Assembly: GCA_018830585.1 (NCBI GenBank)
Contig: JAHJSD010000032.1
Location: forward strand, 1-13,563
DNA length: 13,563 bases
DNA from: Patescibacteria group bacterium
GTDB taxonomy: Bacteria; Patescibacteriota; Microgenomatia; UBA12405; JAHJSD01
Direction of reading: 5' to 3'
The notes under the pieces are model-generated. The model worked only from the letters and a program-made list of their open reading frames with translations, did no database searches and was not told the DNA's origin. Both the position numbers and the translations under genes were made by a program. This document shows, piece after piece, positions 1 through 5,502 of the stretch; position 1 is the first letter of the stretch; each line of letters opens with the position of its first letter.

Positions 1-22
1 AAATTTTTGCGTTTTTCTTTTG

Positions 23-132
23 ATCCCGATTACATCGGGATTGTTCGAGCCGACTTTTTCGGAAGCGCGGCGGGTGGGGCGCTGGCCGCGCCAGCCAGGT
101 TACCGGACGGTACCTGGCCAGCGCCCCACCCG
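23..132. repeat. GC-rich nested inverted repeats beside tRNA-Ile
   Basis: Two adjacent hairpins lie downstream of the tRNA. The larger has perfect 17-bp arms at 71-87 and 116-132 (CGGGTGGGGCGCTGGCC and its complement). Inside it is a second, overlapping inverted repeat (CCAGGTTACCG at 95-105 against CGGTACCTGG at 108-117, one bulge) that could form an alternative fold. The smaller is ATCCCGAT-TAC-ATCGGGAT at 23-41. Neither is followed by a T tract in the direction of the tRNA, so they do not look like a standard intrinsic terminator. The large hairpin is much richer in GC than its surroundings, which suggests an inserted palindromic repeat unit. Confidence 0.75.
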
Positions 133-153
133 ATTCTACCAACTTTTCCTTTT

Positions 154-230
154 TGGTGGGCGCGCCTGGACTCGAACCAGGGACCCCCGACTTATAAGAT
201 CGGTGCTCTAACCAGCTGAGCTACGCGCCC
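154..230 (-). tRNA. tRNA-Ile (anticodon UAU), CCA encoded
   Basis: The minus strand folds as a complete 77-nt cloverleaf. The acceptor GGGCGCG pairs with CGCGCCC, the D arm is GCTC...GAGC, the anticodon stem is CCGAT/GTCGG, and the T arm is CCTGG-TTCGAGT-CCAGG. The discriminator is A and the CCA is genomically encoded. The seven-base anticodon loop is CTTATAA, so the anticodon is UAU, which reads the isoleucine codon AUA directly. Most bacteria instead read AUA with a CAU tRNA modified to lysidine by TilS, so a UAU-type tRNA-Ile is a less common solution. The body otherwise resembles an ordinary bacterial tRNA-Ile. Confidence 0.95.
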
Positions 231-304
231 AAAAACAATTTTTTAACCCGTGTCTTTAACTATCTTCTATTAAATCTGACCTTAAACCATTCTCTCAAAC
301 CCAA

Positions 305-325
305 AAGGTCTCCTTTTTAAGACCA
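305..325 (-). terminator. Weak terminator-like hairpin
   Basis: On the minus strand GGTCT and AGACC form a 5-bp stem with an A-rich loop followed by TTTTGGGTTT. It sits between the 85-codon gene and tRNA-Ile and could end that gene's transcript. The stem is short. Other small hairpins lie just upstream, for example TTGGCGAGCCAA at 370-381. Between 232 and 417 I see no coding sequence. Confidence 0.3.
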
Positions 326-417
326 TATTACTTAGCCACAAAACATTCCCCGCTTGAGTGCGGCAATTTTTGGCGAGCCAACCCTCTAAATTATGACGCC
401 TCGGTACTTTTCCTATC

Positions 418-675
418 CTATCTCGATCCTCTCGCCCAAACCTTTAAGATTTTTACTCCGGCTCGCTTTTCTCGCGTCCAATTCTGACCTCCCGGTTTCC
501 AGGAAGCAGCCGCTCTTATTCTCTCCTCAGGCGGAATACCTTCGATTGAACGAACCGTCAAAGGTCCCGCCCTAAGTTTTTTCTTTCCAGATTCCTTCCC
601 CTCTTCCATCCTTCTTTTAGGATCCCAAGCCAAAACAAGCAGTCTTTTACTCCCGACCAAACTTTCCCCTGCCAT
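418..675 (-). CDS. Small basic protein of unknown function (85 aa)
   Basis: This ORF encodes an 85-residue Lys/Arg-rich protein that I do not recognise. It starts with ATG at 675, preceded by a full-strength Shine-Dalgarno sequence AAGGAGGTGA at 685-694 with 9 nt of spacing, which is unlike almost every other gene here. A consensus-like promoter lies at 720-748. The protein has four Trp (for example LAWDPKRR near residue 15 and SWKPGGQNW near residue 60), many Gly and Arg, no transmembrane segment, no Cys and no evident signal peptide. The charge pattern would fit a nucleic-acid- or ribosome-associated protein, but that is a guess. mtaB ends 92 nt upstream on the same strand. tRNA-Ile lies 187 nt downstream on the same strand. 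That it is coding rests mainly on the promoter and Shine-Dalgarno site. Confidence 0.6.
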   Translation of the reverse strand: MAGESLVGSKRLLVLAWDPKRRMEEGKESGKKKLRAGPLTVRSIEGIPPEERIRAAASWKPGGQNWTREKRAGVKILKVWARGSR

Positions 676-684
676 CTTTTTTAG

Positions 685-694
685 TCACCTCCTT
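685..694 (-). promoter_or_regulatory. Strong Shine-Dalgarno site
   Basis: AAGGAGGTGA on the minus strand is a near-perfect complement to the 16S rRNA tail. It lies 9 nt before the ATG at 675. It fixes the start of the 85-aa protein and contrasts with the leaderless-type starts elsewhere in the window. Confidence 0.75.
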
Positions 695-719
695 CTTGCT
701 AAAGATCTCCTCTGCCACA

Positions 720-748
720 AGTATATCAAAGCAAACCGACTCAAACAA
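720..748 (-). promoter_or_regulatory. Sigma70-type promoter of the 85-aa gene
   Basis: On the minus strand -35 TTGTTT (743-748) and -10 TATACT (720-725) are separated by exactly 17 bp. The predicted transcript begins near 713 and has a leader of about 38 nt that contains the strong Shine-Dalgarno site. The promoter sits just after the mtaB stop codon, so the small gene can be expressed independently of mtaB. Confidence 0.65.
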
Positions 749-767
749 CTGACCCTATAGTAAGTCG

Positions 768-2090
768 CTATTTTACGTCGATCGACGTAAAATCTGCAAC
801 AGCAGCAACAAAATTACCTTTCAAAGCGACAAATTTTACTTTGGCTATTTTTGAAACTTTTTCTGTTTTCGCCTTTTTCACCATCAACGGAATATAATTA
901 TCGGATAAACCTTTGCCGCCCGGCAAGATAATTGCCATCGCCGATTTGCCGATCTGGCTCCGCCAGAATTTAAACCGGAGTTCTTTTTCTATTTTTGCCA
1001 ATCTTTCGGCCCTGTTTGTTTTTATTGCTTCACTCACCCGGCCCAGCCCTCTTTCCATTTTTGCCGCCAAAGTGCCGGCTCTGACCGAAAACCTGAAAAT
1101 GTGGATCTTACCGAATTTTGCTTTTTGGGCGAATCGTACTGTTTTTAGAAAATCTTTTTCTGTTTCGCCCGGAAAACCGACAATAATATCGGTGGTAATG
1201 TTGATTCCTTTTACTCCGCCCCGAAGAAGTTTAACCAGCTCTAAAAAAATTTCAGACCGGTAATTCCGGTTCATCAATTTCAAAACCCGGCCACTGCCGG
1301 ATTGGGAACTAAGATGAAGGTGGCGGCTTAGCCTGCCTTTGCCCAATCCCTGGTAGAAATTAATCAATCTTTTTGCCTGAACGGAAAAGGAAGTTGTCGG
1401 ATCATCAACCAAAGAGGGGTTTATCGAGCCAAACCGTAAAAGCTTAATCTCCGTTTTTTTTAAAATCTCTTCGGTTAAATTTATCCAGTCCTTACCGTGG
1501 TCACGATATTGGGAAATATTCTGACCGGTTAAAACCACCTCCAAAGTTCCCCTCTTTACTGCCTTGTTTATCCGGGCAATAATATCTTTTACCGGAACAC
1601 TCTTCGGCTTGCCTCTAATCAGTCTCGGCAAACAATAAGCGCAGTTATTGCTGCAGCCAGTCTGAATCCTAATCAAGACTCTGGGGTTCCTTTTCCACCC
1701 CGGGGGTGTAAGAAAAGACACCCCCGGGGTGTTTTTTTGACTTTTGATTTTTAAACTTTGAATTAGCTCTTTCCATTTCCCTTTATTCCTTACCATCAGG
1801 TCGATCCCCTCAGGGACCAACCCGCCAAACTTCTTAATTTTATCCACCCAGCAACCAGCGAGAGCGATTTTTGCTTTGGGGTTAATTTTCCTTAACCGGC
1901 TGGTTGTTTGCCTGACTTCTTTTTCCGCCTTTCGGGTAACCGCGCAGGTGTTCAGAAGAATCAAGTCTGCCTGATCCGCGGTAGCAACTTTCTGCCAGCC
2001 GCAATTAAAAAGCAACCGCTCTGCCTCGCCGCTCTCGGCCTGATTTAAACGGCAACCGAAAGTCTGGAGAAAAAATTTTCTATTAGACAT
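768..2090 (-). CDS. mtaB: tRNA methylthiotransferase, MtaB-type radical SAM enzyme
   Basis: This 440-residue protein belongs to the MiaB/MtaB methylthiotransferase family, which adds a 2-methylthio group to modified A37 in tRNA (MtaB acts on t6A). The N-terminal domain has the three cluster cysteines C13 (TFGCRLNQAES), C49 (NTCAVT) and C80 (AGCW). The radical SAM motif is C146-x3-C150-x2-C153 (GCSNNCAYC). The C-terminal ~70 residues look like a TRAM RNA-binding domain. The NQAE signature favours MtaB over MiaB or RimO. I chose the ATG at 2090 because family alignment begins there and AGAAGAG precedes it. An in-frame extension to 2273 only translates a dispersed repeat. The linker before the SAM domain (residues ~120-132) is encoded by a perfect hairpin at 1696-1731. 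Confidence 0.93.
   Translation of the reverse strand: MSNRKFFLQTFGCRLNQAESGEAERLLFNCGWQKVATADQADLILLNTCAVTRKAEKEVRQTTSRLRKINPKAKIALAGCWVDKIKKFGGLVPEGIDLMVRNKGKWKELIQSLKIKSQKNTPGVSFLTPPGWKRNPRVLIRIQTGCSNNCAYCLPRLIRGKPKSVPVKDIIARINKAVKRGTLEVVLTGQNISQYRDHGKDWINLTEEILKKTEIKLLRFGSINPSLVDDPTTSFSVQAKRLINFYQGLGKGRLSRHLHLSSQSGSGRVLKLMNRNYRSEIFLELVKLLRGGVKGINITTDIIVGFPGETEKDFLKTVRFAQKAKFGKIHIFRFSVRAGTLAAKMERGLGRVSEAIKTNRAERLAKIEKELRFKFWRSQIGKSAMAIILPGGKGLSDNYIPLMVKKAKTEKVSKIAKVKFVALKGNFVAAVADFTSIDVK
1696..1738 (+). terminator. Terminator-like hairpin inside mtaB, antisense orientation
   Basis: Perfect 14-bp arms (CACCCCGGGGGTGT at 1696-1709 and its complement at 1718-1731) enclose an 8-nt A-rich loop. 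A run of seven T (1732-1738) follows on the plus strand. This is an intrinsic-terminator shape, but it lies within mtaB and is oriented against its transcription. In mtaB mRNA the hairpin would still form, without the U tract. It encodes the linker NTPGVSFLTPPGW between the two Fe-S domains, which suggests an in-frame insertion of a palindromic element. Confidence 0.7.
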
Positions 2091-2138
2091 CTTCTCTTCT
2101 AATCGTAAAACAAAATGACAGACTTTTTTAGGTAATTC

Positions 2139-2263
2139 TGACCCGCCCAAAGCTACGCAGTTGCTGGCGGGGAAGAATCCCCTAAAATAGGCAAATTGCC
2201 AATTCCATGGGGATTCTTCGCTCCGCCCTGTATCGAATGGTACAGGGCTCTGCTCAGAATGAC
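2139..2263. repeat. Dispersed palindromic repeat block upstream of mtaB
   Basis: Several modules recur elsewhere in the window. A GC-rich palindrome at 2141-2172 (ACCCGCCC...GGCGGGG) has an inverted relative at 5656-5687. The common dispersed motif GTCATTCTGAGC...GCGAAGAAT is present on the minus strand (2213-2263) but is split by a 22-nt hairpin (CCCTGTA/TACAGGG, 2226-2247). That hairpin is flanked by CTCCG and CTCTG, which resemble an imperfect 5-bp target duplication. The intact motif occurs at 5555-5579 and 6036-6060. An apparent 61-codon N-terminal extension of mtaB is only this repeat read in frame. Confidence 0.75.
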
Positions 2264-2330
2264 AAGAGTGCAAAATTCAGAATTTAGAAAAAGATCCCAA
2301 AACAAGTCCGGGATAACAAATAATGATTTT

Positions 2331-2386
2331 AAAAAACGGAGATTTTATTTTTACAGGGATATAAATGGAAACCCTCCTTCATCTCC
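2331..2386 (-). terminator. Terminator of the 81-aa gene
   Basis: On the minus strand GGAGAT (2381-2386, overlapping the stop region) pairs with ATCTCC (2338-2343). The interior contains a small AGGG/CCCT stem. The closing arm is followed by G and six T (2331-2336). The main stem is only 6 bp with a long interior, so it is not a classical compact terminator, but the U tract is well placed. Confidence 0.45.
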
Positions 2387-2624
2387 TCTTAGCACGCAAA
2401 GGCAAGCCTCCCCTCTCTCGCATCTCCCTGCCTGCCCGAATATATAAGGGCCCTTTCCATCCTTGATTGCCAGTAATAACCTTCCGCCCAAGACCTAACA
2501 GCCCACCACCCACAATCACTTTTATCATTCCCTGGCCATCATCTCTGATTTCCACCCACTTTGGGCCAAGAGCTTTCCTCGCAAAGCTATAGCCCACCCT
2601 AATTTTACCTAAAAACTGCTCCAT
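2379..2624 (-). CDS. Small protein of unknown function (81 aa)
   Basis: This ORF encodes an 81-residue basic, Gly-rich protein that I do not recognise. The central stretch KWVEIRDDGQGMIKVIVGGG has the alternating pattern of a beta-rich fold, and the tail is Arg-rich (LPLRAKRR). There is no Cys and no clear membrane segment. I chose ATG 2624 rather than the upstream in-frame start at 2642. A TATAAT box (2631-2636) ends 6 nt before this ATG, so transcription should begin at or next to the A of the ATG (leaderless), and the earlier start would lie upstream of the transcript. With a -35-like TTAAAA, 17-bp spacing and a terminator at the stop codon, it forms a self-contained ~300-nt unit. It could instead be a structured RNA. 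I looked for RNase P, tmRNA and SRP signatures and did not find them. Confidence 0.5.
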   Translation of the reverse strand: MEQFLGKIRVGYSFARKALGPKWVEIRDDGQGMIKVIVGGGLLGLGRKVITGNQGWKGPLYIRAGREMRERGGLPLRAKRR

Positions 2625-2630
2625 CTTTAA

Positions 2631-2659
2631 ATTATAACCCAACCTTCAGAGAATTTTAA
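2631..2659 (-). promoter_or_regulatory. Leaderless-type promoter of the 81-aa gene
   Basis: -10 TATAAT (2631-2636) and -35-like TTAAAA (2654-2659, 4 of 6 consensus) are 17 bp apart on the minus strand. The -10 box ends 6 nt before ATG 2624. Confidence 0.6.
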
Positions 2660-2699
2660 ATGTTTAGCGGTAAATCCTCCACAGGCTAAATCCCGTGGT

Positions 2700-2811
2700 T
2701 CCCCCTTCCCAGGGGATGAAACCCCGCATCGCCACAGTGGGATACCCCACATGGTGTCCCAAAAGCCCCAGACAGATTGCCATTCATCCCCACATTGAAA
2801 CGTGGGGCTTT
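2700..2811. repeat. Hairpin-rich repeat block before tRNA-Arg
   Basis: The block holds consecutive inverted repeats. One is AAAGCCCCA (2762-2770) with TGGGGCTTT (2803-2811), overlapping a competing stem CCCCAC (2788-2793) with GTGGGG (2802-2807). The 31-bp stretch at 2730-2760 is 29/31 identical, in inverted orientation, to 5951-5981, which shows that it is a mobile or recombining module. No coding sequence is convincing here. Confidence 0.7.
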
Positions 2812-2844
2812 CTGGTGCTGGGGTAAATGGTAAAATAAGCGCAG

Positions 2845-2919
2845 GCTCCTGTAGTTAAACGGATATAACGGCCCCCCCCTAAGGGGCAGTTCCAGGTTCA
2901 ATTCCTGGTAGGAGCACCA
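2845..2919 (+). tRNA. tRNA-Arg (anticodon CCU) with C33, CCA encoded
   Basis: This is a 75-nt cloverleaf. The acceptor GCTCCTG pairs with TAGGAGC (last pair G-U), the D arm GTTA...TAAC matches that of bacterial tRNA-Arg(CCU), the anticodon stem is GCCCC/GGGGC, and the T arm is CCAGG-TTCAATT-CCTGG. The discriminator is A and the CCA is encoded. The loop reads CCCCTAA, giving anticodon CCU (codon AGG). Position 33, almost always U, is C. The C sits in a run of eight cytosines, so a sequencing or assembly error must be considered, but the loop has the correct seven bases as written. A TAAAAT box at 2831-2836 lies 8 nt upstream and may be its -10. The surrounding DNA is repeat-rich. Confidence 0.88.
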
Positions 2920-3540
2920 CCTCTCTATTTAATCATTTGACCATTGAACATTAAGCGTTTTTTACCTTTCTCCACCTAGCCGTCTGTTAACTCACTATTT
3001 ATCAGTTACTCGTCTATGCAACCTTAAGTGTAGCTCCCGTCCTCTTGAGACAAGATCTTCTCGACTCAAGTTTACCCTGAGTTTATCGAAGGGCTCGAAG
3101 AATAAATGCCAGGTGGTTAAGTGAGCGACTCCGATCCTGGATCGAAAATCTTAAAACGATCCAGGATCGGATTTACCGGGATCGTAATTTCTTCTCGACT
3201 CCTTCGGCTCACTCAGGATAAACCCGTCGAACTGCCCAGAACCGAAGGCCTGCCTGCCGGCGCAGGCTTGTCGAGAATTCCAGTTCCAGCCAATATTAAC
3301 ATCCAGAGCTTTCGAGAATACAATTTGTTATAAGGATGGCAAAAAAGGGAGTAGAAACCGTTCATGGACAAGGGGGAAAGCCGCCAACCACCACGGGGCC
3401 CAGTTATTGCTTAGCGGGATAAACAGAGCGTTAATGGCAGGTGCCCAAGAAAACAAATACCCAAGTCCACCCCTTGACCAGACCAGACTTATCCCACCTC
3501 TCCGATCAAGATAAACTCTACCGATCAATAAGCCTTTTTT
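2920..3540. other. Gene-poor region with inverted repeats
   Basis: I see no convincing gene. Perfect 14-bp arms CCGATCCTGGATCG (3131-3144) and its complement (3157-3170) flank a 12-nt AT loop. A nested block follows: TTCTCGAC (3192-3199) pairs with GTCGAGAA (3270-3277), enclosing the palindromic CTGCCTGCCGGCGCAGG type motif. The unit CCCTGAGTTTATCGAAGGG (near 3074-3094) is a dispersed-repeat type with a partial inverted relative (CACTCAGGATAAACCC) near 3210. Between 3328 and 3528 a 66-codon minus ORF starting at TTG translates as hydrophobic, but it lacks a start signal and family resemblance, so it is not annotated. Confidence 0.6.
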
Positions 3541-3541
3541 C

Positions 3542-3550
3542 TGGTATCAT
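3542..3550 (+). promoter_or_regulatory. Extended -10 promoter, leaderless-type
   Basis: TGGTATCAT matches the TGnTATAAT extended -10 pattern. It ends 5 nt before ATG 3556. No clear -35 or Shine-Dalgarno site is visible, which fits a leaderless start. Confidence 0.5.
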
Positions 3551-3555
3551 TGGTA

Positions 3556-5076
3556 ATGACTAAGGCCAGCAAAGATGCCATTGAAATTCATATCCGGACA
3601 TACCGCTCCGCCCTAAGAAGCTCAAAAGAAATCGCCCTCTCCACCTTGATTCCCACCTATTTAAAAATGGAGCCTTTACTTCACCCTAAAGCAAACTCCG
3701 AATACGAGATTGACTTTGACGCTTTGTTTTACGCTCTCAACCGTTTATCTAAGGAAATTCTTAAAACCAAGTCGGTTGTCATTGGCCAAATAGAAGAGAT
3801 TTTTCTGGAATCCGGCTACAATCTGAAAAAATGGCAAAGAATCTCTGCTTCCCGCCGGCGCAGACATATTTTTTTCGATCCTAAAACCAAAACTATGGCC
3901 TGTTTCGCCGCTTCAATTTCCGATATCGATGATATCGTCAATCTGGCAATCGCTCTACAGGTAGAAATAAATAAAATCGTTAAAATCAGCCAGATAGGCG
4001 GCCTTTCCGAAGAGCAAAAATTTAAAATCGAGAAACATTTTAAAGTGCCGAAACAGGAAACTAATTTAAAAATAAGACTGCTCGCCGGCACTTGGGTAAA
4101 CTTTTCCAAAACCGCCCAAAAATGGTGGCAAACCGTAGCCAAAAAATCAAAACCAAAGTTTGATATGGTCAATCAACCCCTTGTTTTCCTCTCCTCAAAC
4201 AACCACAGTTTAATCAACCTACTCGACCACTTTTGCTTAGACCACCAGAAAGAAATCATCAAAACCGTGGAAGAAAAATGCCCGCAAGTTCTTGAAAGAG
4301 TCAAGAAAAGGGGGCAAGACAAAAATCCTTTCCTGATATACTTTATCTCCCAATTCGCTTTTAAAACTAACCAGGAGCTTTGGCAAAAAAAACTCAACCG
4401 CGAAAAAAGGTTGGGCATCAAAAGGATTAAACCCCAAGACGAGACAAGTTTGGAAACTCAAATTATCCCCGGCAAACTGATCAGCGAAAAATTAAAGGGC
4501 CTGCTGGTTTTAAATATTGAATACCCTTTGGGATTTACCGCTTTCCACTTATTGGAAGAAATCTTGGAAAATGTTCAGAACATCAAAGCCGTTTATGTTT
4601 TAGGCAAAGCGGCCGCTTTAAATACCAAAATAGGCGATATCTTAATCCCGAAAATAATTTTTGACGAACACACCCAAAACACTTACATGATCCAGAATTG
4701 TTTTAACAATAATTTCCCTTATAAATTTTCAAGCGGTTCTGTTTTGGACAATCAAAAATTGGTTTCTGTTTTAGGAACAATTTTGGAAAACAAGGATCTT
4801 TTTGATACTTATTCGGAAAAAGAGTTCAATATTATCGAAATGGAGGCCGGTCCGTATTTGGGAGCAATCACTCAAGCTACTTACCCGAAATCGCTACCCC
4901 AAAAAACCGTAGTTGACCTCCACCAGCCTCCGTTTGATTTGGGAATGATCTATTATTCTTCAGACAGCCCTTATATTTTGTCGGAAAGGTTAGGAGAATT
5001 CTTGGGGATAACCGGGGTTGAAGCGACCTACTTAGCGACAAAAGCAATAATAGACAGGATCAGAAAAATCAGGTGA
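3556..5076 (+). CDS. Protein with nucleoside-phosphorylase-like C-terminal domain
   Basis: This is a ~506-residue soluble protein. The C-terminal ~170 residues carry hallmarks of the purine-nucleoside-phosphorylase/MTA-nucleosidase superfamily: YVLGKAAALN at ~347-356 followed by IGDILIPK (359-366), then IIEMEAGPYLGAI at 426-438, the usual ribose/base-contacting EMEA segment. The N-terminal ~300 residues are helical and basic, with WVNFSKTAQKWWQ near 180, and I do not recognise them. A single-domain phosphorylase is usually 230-290 residues, so this is a two-part protein. The substrate cannot be read from sequence. It may belong to an uncharacterised family (I recall DUF6909, unchecked). A TTG two codons earlier (3550) would overlap the -10 box, so ATG 3556 is preferred. 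deoC and an RpiB-like gene nearby fit nucleoside salvage. Confidence 0.85.
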   Translation: MTKASKDAIEIHIRTYRSALRSSKEIALSTLIPTYLKMEPLLHPKANSEYEIDFDALFYALNRLSKEILKTKSVVIGQIEEIFLESGYNLKKWQRISASRRRRHIFFDPKTKTMACFAASISDIDDIVNLAIALQVEINKIVKISQIGGLSEEQKFKIEKHFKVPKQETNLKIRLLAGTWVNFSKTAQKWWQTVAKKSKPKFDMVNQPLVFLSSNNHSLINLLDHFCLDHQKEIIKTVEEKCPQVLERVKKRGQDKNPFLIYFISQFAFKTNQELWQKKLNREKRLGIKRIKPQDETSLETQIIPGKLISEKLKGLLVLNIEYPLGFTAFHLLEEILENVQNIKAVYVLGKAAALNTKIGDILIPKIIFDEHTQNTYMIQNCFNNNFPYKFSSGSVLDNQKLVSVLGTILENKDLFDTYSEKEFNIIEMEAGPYLGAITQATYPKSLPQKTVVDLHQPPFDLGMIYYSSDSPYILSERLGEFLGITGVEATYLATKAIIDRIRKIR

Positions 5077-5279
5077 ATTTAGTCTAAAAAGAGCAACACT
5101 AACGCTGATTTTAAACGCTGGATAATTTACTCCCGACTTCGCCACTTTGATTTTTGGAAAAAGATTTACGCAAAGATAGGCATGTTTTTTCATAATTTTA
5201 GCGATTTGGGTCACTTGCGAATTTTGAGTTAATTCAAAAGAGAGGTAAACTTTTTTAGTTAAGTTAGATAAGAAAACGT

Positions 5280-5301
5280 AAAAAAACACCTCCGAGGTGT
5301 T
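5280..5301 (-). terminator. Palindromic terminator-like hairpin
   Basis: AACACCTC-C-GAGGTGTT (5285-5301) followed on the minus strand by a continuous T run looks like an intrinsic terminator reading leftwards. The GAGGTGTTTTTTT end resembles the GGGGTGTTTTTTT end of the hairpin inside mtaB. The nearest upstream minus gene is the RpiB-like one, more than 800 bp away, so its role is unclear. Confidence 0.45.
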
Positions 5302-5425
5302 GCGAAACGAAGTGAAGTGACCCCTCGGATGGTGAAGGAGTTAGCAAAAATCCCTCTTCGTCACACCGTCCGAGGAGTCAGATGTTACGCTTCGCTCCAC
5401 TCTGCCACCTCGGAGGAGTAACTCC
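5285..5425. repeat. Long imperfect hairpin
   Basis: The outer palindromes AACACCTCCGAGGTGTT (5285-5301) and CCACCTCGGAGG (5405-5416) share the CACCTC/GAGG core. They enclose imperfect 16-bp arms at 5319-5334 and 5364-5379 (14 of 16 complementary). The whole segment could fold as one ~140-nt branched hairpin. It is embedded in the 5132-5473 inverted-repeat element. Confidence 0.6.
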
Positions 5426-5502
5426 GCTTATTTTTCCACTCGTCTCTTGGGTCACTTAAATGGCGAAGTCGGGACACTAACGCTGATTTTAAACGCTGGA
5501 TA

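Larger units (their letters stand above)
5096..5502. repeat. Composite repeat: 29-bp direct repeats and 13-bp inverted repeats
   Basis: A 29-bp sequence is repeated exactly at 5096-5124 and 5474-5502 (begins ACACTAACGCTG, ends AAACGCTGGATA). Next to the copies are 13-bp inverted repeats, CCCGACTTCGCCA at 5132-5144 and its complement at 5461-5473. An 11-bp direct repeat TTGGGTCACTT occurs at 5206-5216 and 5447-5457. The 342-bp interior has the size and terminal inverted repeats of a MITE, but no recognised transposase signal. A minus ORF of 85 codons across 5032-5289 overlaps the upstream gene and is not protein-like enough to call. Confidence 0.75.

Noticed and set aside
440..530. SRP-RNA-like GGAAGCAGCC motif on the plus strand
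   Set aside because: The flanking sequence does not form the conserved SRP apical hairpin, and the site lies within the 85-aa coding sequence on the other strand.
2091..2273. 61-codon N-terminal extension of mtaB
   Set aside because: It translates the dispersed repeat (CHSEQSP...RSEESP pattern) and lies before the family-conserved start at 2090.
2331..2630. RNase P RNA because of GAGGAAAG in the minus transcript
   Set aside because: No matching P4 3' strand (ACAGAA type) or other conserved RNase P blocks are visible.
3328..3528. 66-codon hydrophobic ORF on the minus strand (TTG start)
   Set aside because: It has a non-ATG start, no -10 box at the proper distance, no Shine-Dalgarno site and no recognised family. 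It could be a gene remnant but is not supportable.
5032..5289. 85-codon minus ORF
   Set aside because: It overlaps the end of the phosphorylase-like gene and runs through a direct repeat and inverted repeat. There is no start signal.
5096..5502. CRISPR-like repeat pair
   Set aside because: There are only two copies of the 29-bp sequence, 349 bp apart, with no spacer periodicity and no cas genes.
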